From the NCBI GenBank assembly GCA_002050435.1, contig MWYV01000028.1:1-64000 (forward strand): a DNA stretch of 64,000 nt. The letters run 5' to 3'. Position numbers and translations under genes: made by a program. Each line of letters begins with the position of its first letter. Position 1 is the first letter of the stretch. Positions 62,207-64,000 of this stretch are shown here, piece by piece. Below the pieces are notes generated by a model. It was not told the DNA's origin, did no database searches, and worked only from the letters and a program-made list of their open reading frames with translations. Origin of the DNA: Chitinophagales bacterium 33-2. GTDB lineage: Bacteria; Bacteroidota; Bacteroidia; Chitinophagales; Chitinophagaceae.

Positions 62207-62962
62207 ATGAAAAAATTATTACTTATTTGTTCCGTGGTGTTGATCACGGTTTCATTAAATGCCCAGGGATTAAAAGGGGTTTTTAAAGAGGTCACAAAAA
62301 AGGATAGTTCAAAGCAGTCCGGACTTGAAAAGATTATTAGTAAGCCAGGCGCCGCATCTGCATTGTCAACTGAAGATATTGTAAGTGGATTGAAAGAAGC
62401 TTTAAGTGTGGGCGCTTTGAATGCCTCTCAAAAGCTATCATCACCTGACGGGTTTTTTAAGGACGCTGTGTTAAAGATCCTTATGCCGGAAGAAGCGAAA
62501 AAAGTGGAAACCAGGCTTCGATCCATGGGAATGGGAAAGCAGGTGGATAACGCCATACTTTCCATGAACCGCGCCGCCGAAGATGCTTCCAAAGAAATTG
62601 TTCCCATATTCGTTGCTGCAATTAAGGGCATGACGATCCAGGATGCTGCCGGCATATTAAAAGGAGGCGATCATGCAGCCACCAATTACCTTAAGGGAAA
62701 AACAACAACATCTCTGACAGAAACTTTCCGTCCGATAATAGAAAACTCGCTAAAAAAAGTTGATGCCACCAAACACTGGAATACGGTGTTTACTACCTAT
62801 AACCAGTTCAGCACAGAAAAGGTCAATACCGACCTTGTAGCTTACGTTACAGAAAGAGCACTTTCAGGTGTGTTTCACCAGGTAGCGCTTGAAGAACAAA
62901 AAATCCGCAAAGATCCTTTGGCCAGAACTTCGGATATTTTGAAGAAAGTTTTTGGACAGTAG
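62207..62962 (+). CDS. DUF4197 domain protein, exported
   Basis: 251 residues with signal peptide MKKLLLICSVVLITVSLNAQ. DUF4197 is recognisable from VSGLKEALSVGALNA, the motif LMPEEAKKVETRLRSMGMG and a repeat-rich helical body. The function is unknown; it is monocistronic. Confidence 0.85.
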   Translation: MKKLLLICSVVLITVSLNAQGLKGVFKEVTKKDSSKQSGLEKIISKPGAASALSTEDIVSGLKEALSVGALNASQKLSSPDGFFKDAVLKILMPEEAKKVETRLRSMGMGKQVDNAILSMNRAAEDASKEIVPIFVAAIKGMTIQDAAGILKGGDHAATNYLKGKTTTSLTETFRPIIENSLKKVDATKHWNTVFTTYNQFSTEKVNTDLVAYVTERALSGVFHQVALEEQKIRKDPLARTSDILKKVFGQ

Positions 62963-63101
62963 AGGATGGGTTAGGGTTTAGGGGTTAGGGATCCTTAGTG
63001 CTAAACGTTCCTCTAACAATTAAGGCTACACGTAAATTATTTAATTGCTGCGATATGCCAATAACTAACAGCCAAAAGCTATTGGCTCTTCACTGCTTCC
63101 C

Positions 63102-64000
63102 CTACAAATGAATCGCTTCACCATATGCAACCTCAATAGCATCTTTGATGCTTTCGCTGATGGTGGGATGCGGGTGAATGGCGTTTAACACTTCGTGATG
63201 CGTGGTTTCCAGCTTTCTAGCCACCACCGTTTCGGCAATCAGCTCTGTTACGTTATAGCCGATCATATGGGCGCCCAGCCACTCTCCGTATTTGGCATCG
63301 AAAATTACTTTTACAAAGCCTTCTCCATGACCCGATGCGGAGGCTTTTCCTGAAGCGCTTAATGGAAATTTACCCACCTTAATTTCATAGCCCGCTTCCT
63401 TTGCTTTGGCTTCAGTGAATCCAACAGAAGCAATTTCGGGAGAACAATAGGTACAACCAGGTACATTGCCATAATCAAGCGGTTCAGGCTGATGGTTGTA
63501 TTTTTTATCTGCATGTGCAAAATGCTCAACGCAAATCACAGCCTCTTTTGATGCTACGTGTGCGAGTGCCTGCCCGGGAACACAATCGCCAATAGCATAA
63601 ATGCCCGGAACACTGGTCTGGTAAAATTTATCCACGGAAACCAGGCCTTTTTCTGTTTTTATTCCAGCAGCTTCCAGTCCCATGTTTTCTATGTTGGCAG
63701 CAACCCCCACTGCACTTAAGAGTACATCGGCTTCCAGTGTAACCTCACCGTTTGCTGTTTTTACCGTGGCCTTTACTCCATTGCCTGCCGTATCTACTTT
63801 GGTCACTTCCGAGGAAGTCATGATTTCAATTCCTTGTTTCTTAAAATTCTTTTCCAGTTCTTTTGAAATTTCTTCATCCTCAACCGGAACGATCCTCGGC
63901 ATAAATTCAACGATGGTTACTTTTGTTCCCATGGAATTATAGAAATAACCAAATTCAACTCCTATTGCACCGCTACCCACAATGATCATGGATTTAGGTT
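63102..64000 (-). CDS. lpdA: Dihydrolipoyl dehydrogenase, partial (C-terminal part)
   Basis: The last ~300 codons of the E3 subunit of 2-oxoacid dehydrogenase complexes; the gene runs off the right end of the window (N-terminal FAD domain missing). Visible are the NAD-binding motif MIIVGSGAIGVEFGYF, YAIGDC in the second FAD loop, and the catalytic His-Glu pair in HPHPTISESIKDAI. The enzyme regenerates lipoamide with NAD+. The start used here is the window edge, not a real start. Confidence 0.93.
   Translation of the reverse strand, partial: PKSMIIVGSGAIGVEFGYFYNSMGTKVTIVEFMPRIVPVEDEEISKELEKNFKKQGIEIMTSSEVTKVDTAGNGVKATVKTANGEVTLEADVLLSAVGVAANIENMGLEAAGIKTEKGLVSVDKFYQTSVPGIYAIGDCVPGQALAHVASKEAVICVEHFAHADKKYNHQPEPLDYGNVPGCTYCSPEIASVGFTEAKAKEAGYEIKVGKFPLSASGKASASGHGEGFVKVIFDAKYGEWLGAHMIGYNVTELIAETVVARKLETTHHEVLNAIHPHPTISESIKDAIEVAYGEAIHL

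Noticed and set aside
63055-63090. GCCAATA...TATTGGC hairpin after the dihydrolipoyl dehydrogenase gene as a terminator
   Set aside because: It lacks a T run on the minus strand and the stem is weak, so it was not listed as a feature.

Overview
The window reads as a chromosome segment of a Bacteroidota bacterium, most likely Chitinophagaceae or a close relative. The evidence is the gene families: a PorW/SprE-like type IX secretion protein, a secreted protease with a T9SS-type C-terminal domain, DUF6702, DUF6526, DUF4197, an HU-CCDC81-like protein and the bactofilin/AtpZ pair. Signal peptides typically end in A-Q, and a few genes carry a Bacteroidota -7 box (TAnnTTTG). No rRNA, tRNA or CRISPR array was found.

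Layout. 0-1.5 kb: a tyrosine recombinase. 1.6-7.4 kb: an M1 metallopeptidase with a HupE/UreJ membrane protein, a divergent DUF6702 gene, a CNNM/CBS protein and a PAP2 phosphatase. 7.4-17.4 kb: housekeeping genes (LtaS-like sulfatase, methyltransferase, GlmM, cysteine desulfurase, DedA, PspC, aconitase, UbiX), with a palindromic repeat mosaic between aconitase and ubiX. 17.5-26 kb: a frameshifted response regulator, a DPP4-type peptidase, a toxin-antitoxin pair, an alpha-oxoamine synthase, a PafA-like phosphatase and AT-rich small membrane-protein genes. 26-31.3 kb: a seven-PAS histidine kinase overlapping its response regulator, then a lipoprotein and a disordered protein. 31.4-39.7 kb: PBP1A, PorW/SprE-like protein, a bactofilin cluster, AtpZ, a SprT-like protein and a GNAT. 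39.7-43.5 kb: sucC and a segment inserted at its 3' end. 43.5-64 kb: a second M1 peptidase, polysaccharide and cell-wall genes, a TPR/beta-barrel/HU-like cluster, glutaminyl cyclase, an M43 protease, an FAD oxidoreductase, a DUF4197 protein and the start-truncated dihydrolipoyl dehydrogenase gene.

The most striking structure is at sucC. A 68-bp perfect direct repeat of the sucC 3' end lies 2.4 kb beyond the gene. Past the identity block, seven consecutive codons of the two copies differ only at the third position, and each copy has its own stop codon and terminator. This is the pattern left by integrative elements that insert into the end of a gene and restore it. The enclosed DNA carries a VKOR-DsbA fusion and a small secreted protein with four cysteines, but no recombinase. 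Other points of note are a one-base frameshift in a response regulator at a six-base homopolymer, and a repeat array with an exact 10-bp period next to a mosaic of short palindromes.

All functions are read from motifs and family knowledge; no database search was run.
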